Shown: positions 1 to 13,301 of the stretch, in pieces
How positions within the stretch are numbered: the first letter of the stretch is position 1
How the letters are laid out: each line of letters begins with the position of its first letter
Assembly: GCA_021613335.1 (NCBI GenBank)
Contig: JAJTWR010000302.1
Span: 1,092,501 to 1,156,500, forward strand
Direction: 5' to 3'
From: Whitmania pigra
Taxonomy: Eukaryota; Annelida; Clitellata; Hirudinida; Haemopidae
DNA: 64,000 nucleotides
The notes under the pieces: generated by a model
Seen by the model: the letters and a program-made list of their open reading frames with translations, nothing else
What the model was told of the DNA's origin: nothing
The model's database searches: none
Translations under genes and position numbers: made by a program

Positions 1-576
1 CAGTCACAACTATGAACACTGCAAACCGAGTGACTCATAAAGTCATTGACACGCTTCGGTTAAACTGGGAAACATGCTTGGCATGCGAACGTCAGTAATC
101 GTTGCTAGAATATTATTTACTCTCTGCATTGAAATCAAATCCATAAAATATCCACATCGCTGCTAATCGAACGTATATTTCAGTTGGCACCGCAATCATT
201 AACACGAATAATTAATACGAACAATTAATGTCATTAATTAATTGCGATTGTAAATGCACCTTTCAGAGGTCAAGAAGGTCATTGGAGCTCGTAGAATAGA
301 CGCAGTCTCGGTACAAAGAGACAGACATCTGCCGGGGTCGAGTAAACATGCCCCATCTCGGTTGGGTGGGTGACAATTGAGTGGGGGAGAGGCGTGAGTG
401 AGATGATGAATAAGCGAACGATGAGAGATGAATAAATAAATGGATAAATGGATGAATGAATGAGCAAATATGCAGCGGAATAAAATGCGGCTTTATTCTT
501 TGTTCACGTGTAATTTGTTTGCAATGGTCCGCCGATCGTCACCCACTCGGCATAATCATGCACAACTTCGGCACAA

Positions 577-677
577 ACAACACCACAAACAACACAACAT
601 ACAACACAACATACAACAACAACATACAACAACACATACAACAACACATACAACAACACATACAACAACACCAACAG
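577..677. repeat. ACAACACAT-type microsatellite
   Basis: Imperfect array of CAACA and CATACAACAA units, close to a 12 bp period at its right end. The open frames across it are repeat translations. Confidence 0.85.
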
Positions 678-1255
678 AACTTTACCTCAAAGAGCAGAAT
701 CGCTAATGCGTTGCCATTTCGATCGGTCGATAAAGTAAGGTGTTGTTGTTACAACAGCCTCGAGAGAAATCCTCGATCGGAGGCCATGTTTATACAGATC
801 TTACAACAATGTCGTCTCAAATTCATGACGTCATCAGGGCTCGCCCAGGGGACGTCACGTGACTTTGGATTGCGTCGAAAGTGGGTCCGAGATCGCCACG
901 CCGGGGCGCTCTGTTTACGAGATGCGCGCGAAATAAAACGACGGGATATTTATAACCGAAAGGAATTCCCACAAAAAGTAACGAGTCGGTTGTTATTTAT
1001 AGAGATGTTATTTACAACACCGGGACGTGGGGATTCCCTGTCTTTCCACATTCGGCTGAACCCTCGGATGTTAAACCCACCCAGTTAAACCGCTACCCAA
1101 TGCAAAACTACCCTACCCACTCTGCCCTTTTAAAACCCCGTCAAGAAGATGAATTGACAATATAAATTAATTTATAAATAAAACGAAAAATCAAATTTAA
1201 ACAATGAATAATTCGTTCAAGTTCCAAAAGTTACGTTTTCACAAAAAATGTTTAT

Positions 1256-1505
1256 GTAAATATGTAAATGTATAAATGTATATGCCATATATGTGTGATG
1301 GGTATATAAATGTGTATACCATATATAAATGTATATCACATATATAAATATGTATACCATATATAAATGTATACCATAAATAAATGTATACCACATATAA
1401 ATTTATACCATAAATAAATGTATATCACATATAAATTTATACCATAAATAAATGTATACCACATATACATTTATACCATAAATAAATGTATACCACATAT
1501 AAATA
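1256..1505. repeat. AT-rich minisatellite (ATAAATGTATACCATA type)
   Basis: Repeated units of roughly 17-18 bp alternate TATACCATA and TATATCACATA forms. The units drift, so the array is imperfect and probably old. Confidence 0.8.
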
Positions 1506-1607
1506 TTTTCTAATTATGATCCCATGTATTTTTAAATGCTCAATATTTGCGAATTTGTTTTAAAATTATGAAGCGTTGCATTGCCCAACAAACCACCTCT
1601 GTTTGTC

Positions 1608-1785
1608 GTCAGAATAATATTTATGACATCATGTCAACACAATATCATATGTCGTAATATTTTATGTCATAATTAATTTATGACATCTTATCAGCATAAT
1701 ATTTATGACATCATATCAGCATAATATTTATGACATCACATCAGCTAATATTTATGGTATCATATCAGAATAATAATTATGAAAT
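1608..1785. repeat. About 25 bp minisatellite containing TTTATGACATCA
   Basis: At least four recognisable copies of a unit containing ATAATATTTATGACATCA and ATATCAGC occur in a row. The left part is degenerate. Confidence 0.75.
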
Positions 1786-1914
1786 TGTATTACTGTTATT
1801 GACCAACAGACATTTTTTTTAAATATTTAACTTTAAAGATATTCAATTATAAAATTGAAAAATTAATGTAAAATTTTAAAAATGAAAATAATGCTTAATG
1901 AAAGACTTGTTTTG

Positions 1915-1976
1915 TAATAATAATAATAATGATGATAATGATAATGATAACGATAATGATAATGATAATGATAATG

Positions 1977-2007
<31 letters not shown>

Positions 2008-2618
2008 CAATAATTTATATATTTTATAACAATTAACAAAAAAACAAGTTTTTAAATTCAATCGAAATAATGAGTGACCAGGTATCAATTGATGAGTACA
2101 GGTGCAACGGTGAAAGTGAACAAAGGAATGAAATACGATTGAAGGATTGAAAGTCCACTTGGACGAAGTGATGATGACGATGGTGATGATGATGATAATG
2201 ATGATGATGATGGTGGTGGTTGTGATGATGATGATGTCGATGACGATGACGACGACGACGACGATGATGAAGGTCATGATGATGGTAGTGGCGTCTTCCT
2301 AATGGCCTATCTAGTTGTTAATAAGATCATAAAAACAAGAATGTGATGAATGACCATCGAGATAATGATGACGACGATCATCATCAATAGATTGATCCTC
2401 ACTGATGATAATGATGATGACAATGAAGGTGGTGATTATGATGATGGTAGCGGTTGTGATTATGGTGGTGATGACGATATCGATGGAAGAGATTCCATTG
2501 GAATGGTCAGATCCACGGGTAACTAATGTTTTCCAAAGCATGTTCTATCCCTATCGTAATACGGGGTTGATGATGATGATGACGATGACGATGACGATGA
2601 TGATGATGATGATGACAT
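1915..2618. repeat. Clustered GAT/TAA trinucleotide arrays
   Basis: Blocks of TGATAA (1915-2015), GATGAT (2158-2282), mixed GATGAT (2345-2480) and GATGACGAT (2565-2618) sit within 700 bp. Every open frame here is Asp-, Met- or His-rich repeat translation, so no gene is called. Confidence 0.85.
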
Positions 2619-2890
2619 GGAACAAAGAACATTCGTTGAGCAAAAGGTGTGTTCCTCCAAAGCGAATCACCAATAGCAACCGCCTTTTTAAATCTCCTTA
2701 GGACCATTTTTCACAGCCCAAGATGCACTTCCCAGGATTTGAACCCGCTTCGTAAGAAGCAAGCATAGTGAATGGTTATACATTTTTATTGTGTGCAAAT
2801 GGCGGTCTCACTGTCGAGATAATCCAACTCAGACACTATAAGTACTTTTTTATCCAAATTCGTTAGTTGATTATTTTATGTTATTTTTAA

Positions 2891-2894
<4 letters not shown>

Positions 2895-2922
<28 letters not shown>

Positions 2923-2934
2923 TAATAATAATAA
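2895..2934. repeat. (TAA)n microsatellite
   Basis: About 13 TAA units with one interruption. Confidence 0.9.
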
Positions 2935-3668
2935 AAATGCACCTTATTTTCTGTTCAGTTGGTTCGCCATTATCACGTGCGGTGGTTAGATCAACCTGTC
3001 ATTTCAAGATGAACCTGACCATCCATACCATCCCCGTTTCCATGGTAACTGCCCACCCGTCAGCAGCAGTGAAAGAATTGTTCATTTCACGAACGGAATT
3101 GAAGATAATTATTTTTCTGTTTTCAAAATAATTTCTCCGTGATTCCGTTTCGAGGGAATTTAAAAAACATAGTAGTAATAATTCTAAAAAAAAACTAAAA
3201 AATACAAAATAATTCCTAGAATGTCTCAAGGTAGTTCGAGTGAATTTGAAAATTATGTTTAACTTAAGATGGTAATTAATCAATTAATTAATCATTAATT
3301 AATTAATATTAGAATATTTGTCTTAACTTAAAATGCCAAATTTTAAATTGAATAATTTAAGTTGGACCTTGGCATGATGTGATTAGAATTAAATTTCATC
3401 TTGGGTGGTCCCCCAATAACTAAACCAAGAAGTAAGCAATTTTCTTTAATTAACTGTTTATTCTGATTTATTTACTATTTACCTTCCCTTACTCTTGCCA
3501 CCGACTTTTCCTCATTTCCGGGGATTTCCAGACTTTCGATTTTTTTCTTTTACAAAGTATTTATTGTCGCCTCACTGCTTTCAAGGGCATCCTTGTCTGC
3601 CAAGTTATTGTTATTTAAACATTTTTAAAATAAATTAATCAATAATTAAACATTAACTGATGATATTT

Positions 3669-4087
3669 TAGGCCTCTATGTTACTATGTTACTATGTTAC
3701 CATGTTACTGTGTTACTATGTTACTGTGTTACTGTGTTACTATGTTACTATGTTACTATGTTACTATGTTACTATGTTACTATGTTACTATATTACTATG
3801 TTACTGTGTTACTATGTTACTATGTTACTGTGTTACTATGTTACTATGTTACTGTGTTACTATGTTACTGTGTTACTGTGTTACTATGTTACTATGTTAC
3901 TATGTTACTATGTCACTATGTCACTATGTCACTATGTTACTATGTTACTATGTTACTGTGTTATTATGTTACTATGTTACTATGTTACTGTGTTACTATG
4001 TTACTATGTTACTATGTTACTATGTTACTATGTTACTATGTTACTATGTTACTGTGTTACTGTGTTACTATATTACTATGTTACTAC
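3669..4087. repeat. (TTACTATG)n octanucleotide satellite
   Basis: About 52 copies of an 8 bp unit, TTACTATG, with TTACTGTG and TCACTATG variants. Eight is not a multiple of three, so the translation cycles through all three frames and each plus-strand frame stays open for most of the array. This explains three overlapping long open frames that are not genes. Confidence 0.95.
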
Positions 4088-4976
4088 GTCAATTTGGGAA
4101 TGGTTAAACAAACACGTTGTAAAATCCTGGTGACCTCAAAAAATTGCCGAACCCTGGACATAAGCTTATTCACCATCTCGGCGACTCTGTTGATAGACGT
4201 TAACTGATAAACATTAACTGAAAAATACAAGCGAAAAATATCAACTGAAAACATTAACTGAAAAACATTGAGTAATAAAAATCTTTCCCACGAATAGGAG
4301 GCGGCCATCGCTTATGCGAAGGAATCTGTCACCATGGCAATCTCACCTTACTTAATGATATTCATAATTACATTAAAAGCCAATAATAAATTCTTAACGC
4401 ACCTGTGTCCGATGAGTGCTATTTATATCCGACCAATGGCGCAAGAGGACGATATTTATATCCGGTCCCAGGTGGCCCGCTCCTTTGAAAGGAAAACATT
4501 TCATCGTTTGATGGAATCAATTTTTTTTTAGGTGGAAGAATATTGAGATTAGATTTCCTGATCGATACATTCTCTGAACTCCCTAACATAACATGAGGAT
4601 TTTATTTTATAAATTAATAATCTACAATTACTTTCTTATCGATACAGGTAAATAGAAATTATTAGTTATTAGAAATAATTCTTATCAATAATTATATAAA
4701 TTAACAATTTAGTCTTAGTTAATTTTTAAATGAAGCTCAGGTGCAATTGTTTACAAATGACCATCTGTTAAGGTGGTTAAGGTCAACAGTGAAAGAGTTC
4801 AAAGGAAGCTTCATTAACAAATAAACGTCTGTCGCTCACGCCACATTTAGCACTTGAAAGCTCATTAATATTTCAATATGCCGCTAAGTTAACGACACCA
4901 ATATGTGTAATACGATGTATATATAAATCGTAAATCTTACCTAATACAACATACATCGTATGCAATACGTATTCAA

Positions 4977-5130
4977 TATACAACATACAACATACAACAA
5001 CAACAACATACAACAACAACATACAAAAACAAGATACAACAACAACATACAACAACAACATACAACATGCAACATACAACAACAACATACAACAACAACA
5101 ACAACAACATACAACATACAAAGTACCACA
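4977..5130. repeat. (CAACATACAA)n microsatellite
   Basis: Array of ACAACATACAACA units, the same family as the one at 577-677. Confidence 0.9.
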
Positions 5131-5846
5131 ACAGCGGCAACATACAACGTTCAATAAACATCTCCGCTAATTGAAAACCACCATCAAATATTCCGTGTGC
5201 CTGAGAAAACCCAGTGACAATTTGCAGACGATGTTGTTAAAAAATAAAATATTATTTATTAAATACGTACTTAATTATTTTATAATAATTACATTGCATA
5301 AATTAATATTTATTTAAATAATAAAAATAAATATATTTAAATATTATTTTAAAAAATATTTAAACATTTACTTAAATATGACACCATTGGCACAGTTAAG
5401 TAGGGCATCCCCATCACACAAGATACCAAACGATAGAACCGACAAATGAATCAATGAATCTCATAATTCACAATGCATCCCTAACATCTTAATTGTGCAT
5501 GGATTGAATTTAAAGAACCAATTACTACAAGTGGTAAATTAAATGGTAAATTATATGTGGTATGTTTGTGGCAGTTTGCTAACAATTGAATGTAACCGCT
5601 TAGATTCCAAAGAGAGGATTGTAGATCAGATCCGTATCGGTTCAACGGACCGTGTCGTGCTGAATTCCAATAGCAGTCGATAGCATCTCTGCCCTCACTT
5701 CGTCAATATCTCTTTTTGGCCATCTTTCTACGCTCGTGTTTATAGATGTTTCTATTATCTACGTAGAGTACTTCATCCATAGTTGTTTGTATTATCTTTG
5801 GCGATAATTTATCTCATCGTTTCTGAAAACTCATCAACATCATCAA

Positions 5847-6043
5847 TAAATACAATATGGATATAATTATTAAATACAATATGGATATAATTAATAAATA
5901 CAATATGGATGTAATTAATAAATACAATATGGATATAATTAATAAATACAATATGGATATCATTAATAAATACAATATGGATATCGTTGTTAAATACAAT
6001 ATGGATATCATTAATAAATACAATATGGATATCGTTGTTAAAC
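5847..6043. repeat. 24 bp minisatellite, about 8 copies
   Basis: Units of AATACAATATGGATAT followed by AATTAATA, CATTAATA or CGTTGTTA. The 24 bp period keeps frames open on both strands, giving two spurious open frames. Confidence 0.9.
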
Positions 6044-6294
6044 TATAAGAATATTCTTTACGAAGTCTCACTTAGCACAAGTTCAAGTGAGGTTAACAAA
6101 CTTTACTTTGCGATGTCTGCTTTCAAAAGGTTCTGCAGATAAATAAATTCTAATATGTAAAAAAATACTAAAAGAAATATTATTATAATTATGGGAATCT
6201 TAAAATATTTGATTGTGGTAACACTTTCCTATTTCAATCAATAAGTTAAGCATTCGTCAAATGACTAGGAAGTTTATAATGTTTAAAAGAAATT

Positions 6295-6376
6295 TTATTA
6301 TTATATATTTTAATATTATATATTTTCTTATTATATATTTTATTATTATATATTTTCTTATTATATATTTTATTAT
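6295..6376. repeat. TTATTATATATTTT repeat
   Basis: Several copies of TATTATATATTTT with a C/A variant, entirely AT-rich. Confidence 0.85.
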
Positions 6377-7147
6377 ACCCATTTATATTAAACCACGATT
6401 ACAAACTAAGTTGAGCCATTCTTATGAATTTCATCAAAAATTATTTAAGAAAATGCAATTCCATGAAACGTAATTCGAGGTCATCCACCACGGTTCCACC
6501 ATCAATCACGGTTCTTCTGGTATTTTAAATGGAGTCGGTGGTCCTACCTCAGCCGAACGGTCTTACAGGGAGGAGGAACGACCCACGACAATTTATCTGC
6601 GCCTCTGGGCGGCCCATTACAAGCTGAGAATCAGCCATTTGTTCTCTTGTAGCTGACATGCACGCGCGAACACGTTACATTCCATTGCTGGAGGTGATTT
6701 GAGAATTCATCGCTGATCGGGGCGAGTGGATGGATGGATGGATGGAGTGGGTGAGCGAAAGGACAAGGAGCCAAGAAAGATTTTGAACGCAATGAAGGCA
6801 CATTAATTATGCAAAACACTTCGGAGCCGTAAGCCAGTGGATCAATAATGATGATTGATAGGAAGTAATTAAAAGTGATTTTCTGATTTCCCTACAATTA
6901 ATTTCCCTTCCTAACCCTAACTCTACAATACCCCTTCCTAATCCTAACCCTAAAATACCACGTCATTCTCCTTCGATTCTTCCAAACCCAAGAAAAGCAG
7001 ACAAGTTCTCAGCACTACGAATGCTTAATAAAAGTCCTTGCAATCAAATCAAGTGGGTGAAAAGTGGATGGGTTGGTGGATGGACGGAGTGAATGAATGC
7101 GTATATGCAAATGGGTCGCTAGATATATCGTCCCTAGAATTAGAACG

Positions 7148-7270
7148 GTCAATGTGAGTGAATGAATGAATGAATGAGTGAGTGAGTGAGTGAGTGAGTG
7201 AGTGAGTGAGTGAGTGAGTGAGTGAGTGAGTGAGTGAGTGAGTGAGTGAGTGAGTGAGTGAGTGAGTGAG
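7148..7270. repeat. (TGAG)n microsatellite
   Basis: About 27 nearly perfect TGAG units preceded by a few TGAA units. The minus-strand frame is a repeated Thr-His-Ser-Leu translation. Confidence 0.95.
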
Positions 7271-7593
7271 CCAGCAACGTCCCTCTTTATCGCTGAGCGG
7301 CTTGATCTTCGTTTGGGTCATTCGATGAGCCAATCAGTCGATGCGACGACGAAAGGTAATAAAACGGTCATAACAAGCTTCGTCATCACAAGAGAAGACG
7401 TCTTCATTTTCCTCTTCTTTCTTGTCTCCAATAGCAACCATCGCCCTTGACGACACTGATGACGTCGTTGGTGTCGTCAAGATCATCATCATCACCATCA
7501 CCATTGCCTTTATGTTCATCTCTGGCGACTACGTTACAGTGCGAGCGATAATGAGAGAACTCAAACATTGCATCTTCATTGAAACTTCCAACA

Positions 7594-7594
7594 A

Positions 7595-7624
<30 letters not shown>
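7594..7624. repeat. (TAA)n microsatellite
   Basis: About ten ATA units. Confidence 0.9.
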
Positions 7625-7626
<2 letters not shown>

Positions 7627-7867
7627 CAAATAAAAAAGCATAAATCATAAGCAGATAGTTCTAAGTTATTAATTAAGAAATCGCTTCTTTCTTCTTTCAA
7701 TCCATTTCTGCATTGTTATCGTGATTGAAATTATGATCAACTTTATTATTATATTATTTGATTGATATTATATGTTTGAGAACTTAATTATTGTTTCCAA
7801 CAATTTCATTCCATCAACAAGATGTTGATTTCATTAATATTCAAATGTGCTAACGTTGCATTGCTCA

Positions 7868-7910
7868 ATCATCACCATCACCATCATCATCACCATCATC
7901 ATCATCATCC
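7868..7910. repeat. (CAT)n microsatellite
   Basis: CAT and CAC triplets in a row. Confidence 0.9.
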
Positions 7911-8231
7911 CGATGGGTTTTTCCAGTCATGACCAAAAAAAAAAGACTCGACCGCAATCCATTCAGAATGGAATTAAAAGCGGCGCGTCCGAGCATCACT
8001 GAGGAATGGCAACTACTTATTCTCCTGGGAAATACCAGCGATTAAAAATAGCCTCAAGTCCGTTCCGCAGCCTCGAGAACAATACGCCAGCAAATGTGGA
8101 AAACCACGAGGGGCGGAAACTGAAACCCTTGACATCCACGAACCGCATTTCCTCTGGAATTTCCGGGAATTTTTTTGAAGCACGTTTATGACGATGTAAA
8201 TGTACAAATGTTTCCGAAATGGGAGTTTTTA

Positions 8232-8385
8232 GGACAATTCAATTATTACTACAAAACTGCAACGGTTACATTACAATTTAATTATTATTACAAAACATTA
8301 CAATTCAATTATTATTACAAAACATTACAATTCAATTATTATTACAAAACATTACAATTTAATTATTATTACAAAACATTACGAA
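8232..8385. repeat. 27 bp minisatellite, about 5 copies
   Basis: Unit TTACAATTCAATTATTATTA followed by CAAAACA. The central copies are almost identical and the first is shortened. Confidence 0.9.
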
Positions 8386-8487
8386 CTCCCACGGGAAAGA
8401 AATTTAAGGCAATCGAAAGAAATAAATTAAAAATTCCACTCCTTTGAAGAAATGCAGCCACAAATTTACGACTTTGTCTCCTTAAAG

Positions 8488-8710
8488 GGAAAAAAAAAAA
8501 ATAATAAAAAAAAAAAAAAAAAAAAAAAAAATAATAATCGTCATCATCATCATCATCATAATTCCAACTTCTCTTAAGAATAACATAATCTTTTGCTTTG
8601 TAACTACTTCGAACCACTGCAAACACTTTTTGTTACTTCATCCCCATCATCATCATCATCATCGTCGTCGTCGTCGTCGTCGTCGTCATCACCACCATCA
8701 TCATCATCAT
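8488..8710. repeat. Poly(A) tract and CAT/CGT triplet arrays
   Basis: An A-rich run at 8488-8532 is followed by CAT triplets, then about 25 CAT/CGT triplets at 8640-8710. The minus-strand frame is a long Asp tract and is not supported as a gene. Confidence 0.85.
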
Positions 8711-8945
8711 CCACTGAACTCAGTGTATTGATGATCATCCTTAAAATTAAAATGTAAAGGCAGACAGAGAGGTGAGTGAATCCAATGCACGATGAACCAG
8801 GTAAAGTCGAAAGTGAAAGTGTTGGAAATTCCGGGAGGGCGAATTGAGGACACTTATTTACGATAAAAGCCTTTAATAGCTCCGGTGTAACGTAATGCAA
8901 TCGCCTGGCCTTTTTCGTTTCGGTCCTATGACGTCAGCAGTCTTC

Positions 8946-9122
<177 letters not shown>

Positions 9123-10442
9123 GTGGTCATCCTTCCAGCATTATTCGTTTAATTCTCCTAAGCAAATCAATTCCTCCAGATTAATGAAACTGTTGCATCG
9201 TCGAAGAAATTTGTAGAAAAAAGAAGAGAGATGATGAGAAGGAAAAGTGAGAGGCATTTGGAAAGTCATGGAAACGATTACATATGAATCCAAGCCTGGA
9301 TTGACTGATGATTTGCTGAATGAATTACTTCCTTGCCTGCAAATGATTTTATAATTGCAACAATTTACGTAACATAATTACGCATTAAATGTAATAAATA
9401 TATTAAATTAAAATAATTAATTATATATAACAACTCTATGAATAATTCCAATAATTCTTGTTACACCAATAGAAATAAATAGAAATACAAATATCCATAA
9501 ATAACGTGGTCCTTTGAAAGTTGAGCAACAGCAACAGACAAGAAAAGATTTAGAAGGACATGAAAGGAAACATATGCAAATTAGGATGGTTTGACGGATG
9601 GACGCCATCTTTCTGAATGGACATCTTCTGACCAGGACCAATAAAAATCATCACAGTCGAGGGCCTCATGAATAATTAATGAGGGAGCCTTTTGTTTATA
9701 GTCTTTGAATGTAAAAGCGACCAATCAAATGTATCGAAGAGCCGGGCAAGATCGAGCGAAGCATGAACGAGGACGAAAGGTCAAGGCTTTGTTTTTAGTC
9801 TCCATCAACTCATTTGCATATTCCTCATCTTCTTTATTACCCATCAACAGATGCCCTCAACGATTGTGTTCCTAGTTAAATATTAGATTTTAATTTCTTT
9901 TATTTTAATTTACTTTTTCGATTCATTCGCCGTAAGAGCGATGACGTCATCGAAGCTGCCTTGGAAACGACGCTCGTTGAAAACAAACATCGTACGTTGC
10001 CATAACAACGGCCGAATGAATAAGAGCATGACTGAGCTGATATTTGTGAATAAGATGAAAATCATAATTAATCGTAATTAATCATTATTAATCATTTTGA
10101 CCGACCATCAATTTACTATTTCAGTTTGTAAATATCAATTTTCTCATTGAAGACGAAAGGGATGAGATAATAAATGCGGACGTAATGGATTCATTGACGA
10201 AGGGATGAACAAATTAAATTAAAAAAAAAAACCTGCTTCAAATTTTCCACTTCCCTTCAAAAAATGATTGAAGCAGTTAAAGGTTGTAATAAATGATTAA
10301 TTAAATAAAACAAATAAAACAAATAAAATAAATAAAATGATAAATCATGAAAGCATGAAAACGTCTTCATTAATTAAGCATCTTCGCAGAGGTTGATAAG
10401 AGTTTAATTTTGTTGTGAGGAAAACGGGAAGATGAGTATGAG

Positions 10443-11045
10443 TTGGATGGATGGATGGATGGATGGATGGATGGATGGATGGATGGATGGATGGATGGAT
10501 GGATGGATGGATGGATGGATGGATGGATGGATGGAGGATGGATGGATGATGGATGGATGGATGATGGATGGATGGATGGATGGATGGATGGATGGATGGA
10601 TGGATGGATGGATGGATGGATGGATGGATGGATGGAGGATGGATGGATGGATGGATGGATGGATGGATGGATGGATGGATGGATGGATGGATGCTGGATG
10701 GATGGATGGATGGATGGATGGATGGATGGAGGATGGATGGATGGATGGATGGATGGATGGATGGATGGACGGACGGACGGATGGACGGACGGACGGACGG
10801 ATGGATGATGGATGGATGGATGGATGGGTGGATGGATGGATGGATGGATGGATGGATGGATGGAGGATGGATGGATGGATGGATGGACGGACGGACGGAT
10901 GGACGGACGGACGGACGGATGGATGGATGGATGGATGGATGGATGGGTGGATGGATGGATGGACGGACGGACGGATGGATGGATAGATGGATAAACGGGC
11001 GGATGGATGAATGGATGTACGGATAGACAGACGGGCGGATGGATT
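10443..11045. repeat. (TGGA)n tetranucleotide array, about 600 bp
   Basis: About 150 TGGA units, broken by GGATGATGG slips and by three blocks where CGGA replaces TGGA (about 10767-10800, 10885-10920, 10962-10975). The open frames in all phases are repeat translations. Confidence 0.95.
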
Positions 11046-11631
11046 AACGAGCGAATGGAAAGCTAGATAACGTTCAAGATTGAAGGCACCTTGAGACGTT
11101 GGAAGGGGTACGGATGGAATGAGATGGAAAAAGATAAGATAATGAAAGCAAAAGACACGGCCGATCTACATGTGGCTGATGCAGAGGCACATTAAAAAGA
11201 CACGTAATGGACTTCAGGTGAGTGTATCCACTTTTATCAACGATATTAACTCCAGACACGACACCAGTGCAGCCTATAATGCAACCTACAAACGTCTCGG
11301 CAAAACACAAACTGTATCTTTTCTTACGAAAGAACACAAAGACGGTGCATCATTTTTCCAGGGGAATGGAAGGCAGATAAACAAAGTCAACACGCCTCGG
11401 GGGAGCTCTAGACAATGCCGAACGGACGAGTCCCACGGCATGCACCGGCAGTCTCGTTCTCACGGACCTCGATATATTTTTTATTTACGCTGGAATTTCA
11501 TTTTTCATCGAATTTTGCCACACACCGACATCGACATCGCATGGCATGACTTGTCTGGTAAAATAATTCGAAAATCCAGTTATTTTTTTTTAATTTTTTT
11601 ATTAACGTGTTCACTCATCCACAATAAATTC

Positions 11632-11705
11632 ATTCAAAAAATTCATTCATTCATTCAAACAAACAATTCAAACGAACAATTCAAACAAACAATTCATTCA
11701 TTCAG
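11632..11705. repeat. ATTC/AAAC tetranucleotide repeat
   Basis: Alternating ATTC and AAACAATTC units. Confidence 0.8.
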
Positions 11706-11937
11706 TTTCCAACCGCCTTCATTCAGTCGATCATTTTTACGTGAGTAAAACAAGTAAATCGACCTAAACGGTTTCGAAGAAATACAAAGAACCCAACATG
11801 AAGAGTGACAATCAGGAAGTCATCCAGTAATACAGGTCTCCTTTCGGACCCACGAGACGTAGAAGGACGGATCAGAGGATCGAAAAGATTGGCGTTGACG
11901 GAAATCAGTCGTCCGAGAGTTAAACAGATTCTTCTGC

Positions 11938-12062
11938 TTCTATTCTTCAGTTCTTCCCTCTTTTGGTAAAAGAGATTGTCTCTATCCTTCGATCCTTCCC
12001 TCTTTTGGTACCAGAGATTTTTTCTATTCTTCAGTTCTTCCCTCTTTCGGTAAAAGAGTTTC
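11938..12062. repeat. About 50 bp repeat, three copies
   Basis: Three copies share TTCTTCCCTCTTTTGGTA followed by a purine-rich stretch. The minus strand stays open across them (repeated KREELKNR-like peptide), but the flanking frame is not convincing and no gene is called. Confidence 0.7.
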
Positions 12063-13255
12063 CTCCAATTCTTGTTCTCTTTGATCGTCTTGTTGTGCAT
12101 CCTTATCGCTAGATTTATTACTCGCACAAGTGTCAAGGTCATCGTTGTCGCTATGACTTCCATCACGCCAGCACTTCCATCAAATGTCTGCAAAGTTTTT
12201 TACGATCTTTACGACTCCCAATTACATTTCTGTCACCTCAAATTGTTCTCATTGCTAATGAATAATAATCAAACAAAAGTCAGTTATTTTTAACAACTTG
12301 AGACAAGTAAATAATGATCAATAAATTGTTTTATTGGGAACTTTTTAATTTTTTATTTATTAATAATAATTATAATTAATAAAAATTATAGTTAATATTA
12401 ATTATTATTGTAATCTCTATAGTTATGTTATAAATAATATTAATAATAATAAATAATGTGATGTAATGGGAAGTGATGATAGGATTAAAAGAATTTAAAG
12501 AAATCCATCGCTATTACAAATGTTTGCAGATTTGACCTCATTCCAACAAATGGCTGTTAATTGGGTCATTAACGCTTGCTAATGGAAATTTGATTGATGG
12601 AATGTTTCCAGCTCCGCTACAAAAATGACTCCTCCCATCCCGTACATTATTCAGGTCACACAAAGTTGATGGCAAGTAACGCTGAAATAAACTATCAGTT
12701 ACAAGTGTCACGATATAATTGTGACACTAAATTTTACTACAAACAGTTCACACACACAGCCTCTTCCAAAACCGAACAATTATACTGGAAAGTCATTTCC
12801 ACTGACAACAGTGCACTTCCTTTAAAGGGCTCAATTTAATCTCCTCATGACCTTTGACCCTCACTTAAGCGAACTCCCGATTAAGGGCCCAGAATCCCGC
12901 GGAAATCTCCTGGAAGGAAGGAAAGACAGGCAAAAGCCATTGATCCACATCGCTTCCATAAAGGGTTTTCGTCTTTACCTTCGGGGGCGATTAATAAGCT
13001 GGAGACAAATGGTTGACATCAATAACCATGGACGAGGGTTAGGGTGGGTAACTCGGATGATAATAAACAACTTTTATCGGACCTGGTGCACGCCCAGCTC
13101 CGTTGTTGCTGTTCGGGACTTGTTTAGGGGGTCCTCATTGAAAGTATCCTTGCTTAATCGTTTGAAACATTATTTCCTTCATTACGTTTGTTTACCGTGT
13201 TAATGTTCGAGTTGTTTGTAAAGATTTACAAATTGTAGTTTGCCTTACATATCCA

Positions 13256-13301
13256 CCTTTGTGTATGTGCGTGTGTGTCTGTGAGCATGTGTGTGTTATC
13301 G
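13256..13301. repeat. (GT)n-rich tract
   Basis: Short degenerate run of GTGTGTG with interruptions. Confidence 0.7.

Noticed and set aside
456..1088. 210-codon plus-strand frame
   Set aside because: Crosses a CAACATA microsatellite; the flanking parts have no family resemblance and no codon or splice support.
2700..2800. A tRNA gene on the minus strand
   Set aside because: A T-loop-like GGGTTCAAATCC is present, but the T stem does not pair and no acceptor stem or anticodon arm can be drawn.
3678..4207. Three overlapping long plus-strand open frames
   Set aside because: They are translations of the TTACTATG octamer satellite in its three phases.
6905..6955. Telomere-like CCTAACCCTAA motifs
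   Set aside because: Only two or three degenerate units; not a telomeric array.
10432..11026. 184-, 152- and 121-codon frames rich in Met-Asp-Gly-Trp
   Set aside because: Pure translation of the TGGA tetranucleotide array.
11170..11748. 192-codon plus-strand frame
   Set aside because: Composition is unlike the confident genes, it ends in AATTC repeat translation, and no domain is visible.
11723..12193. Minus-strand frame with three KREELKNR-like repeats
   Set aside because: The regularity comes from an approximately 50 bp tandem repeat; the ends of the frame look random.
12848..12860. TGACCTTTGACCC, a DR1-like nuclear receptor site
   Set aside because: A single match in gene-free DNA is expected by chance and has no supporting context.
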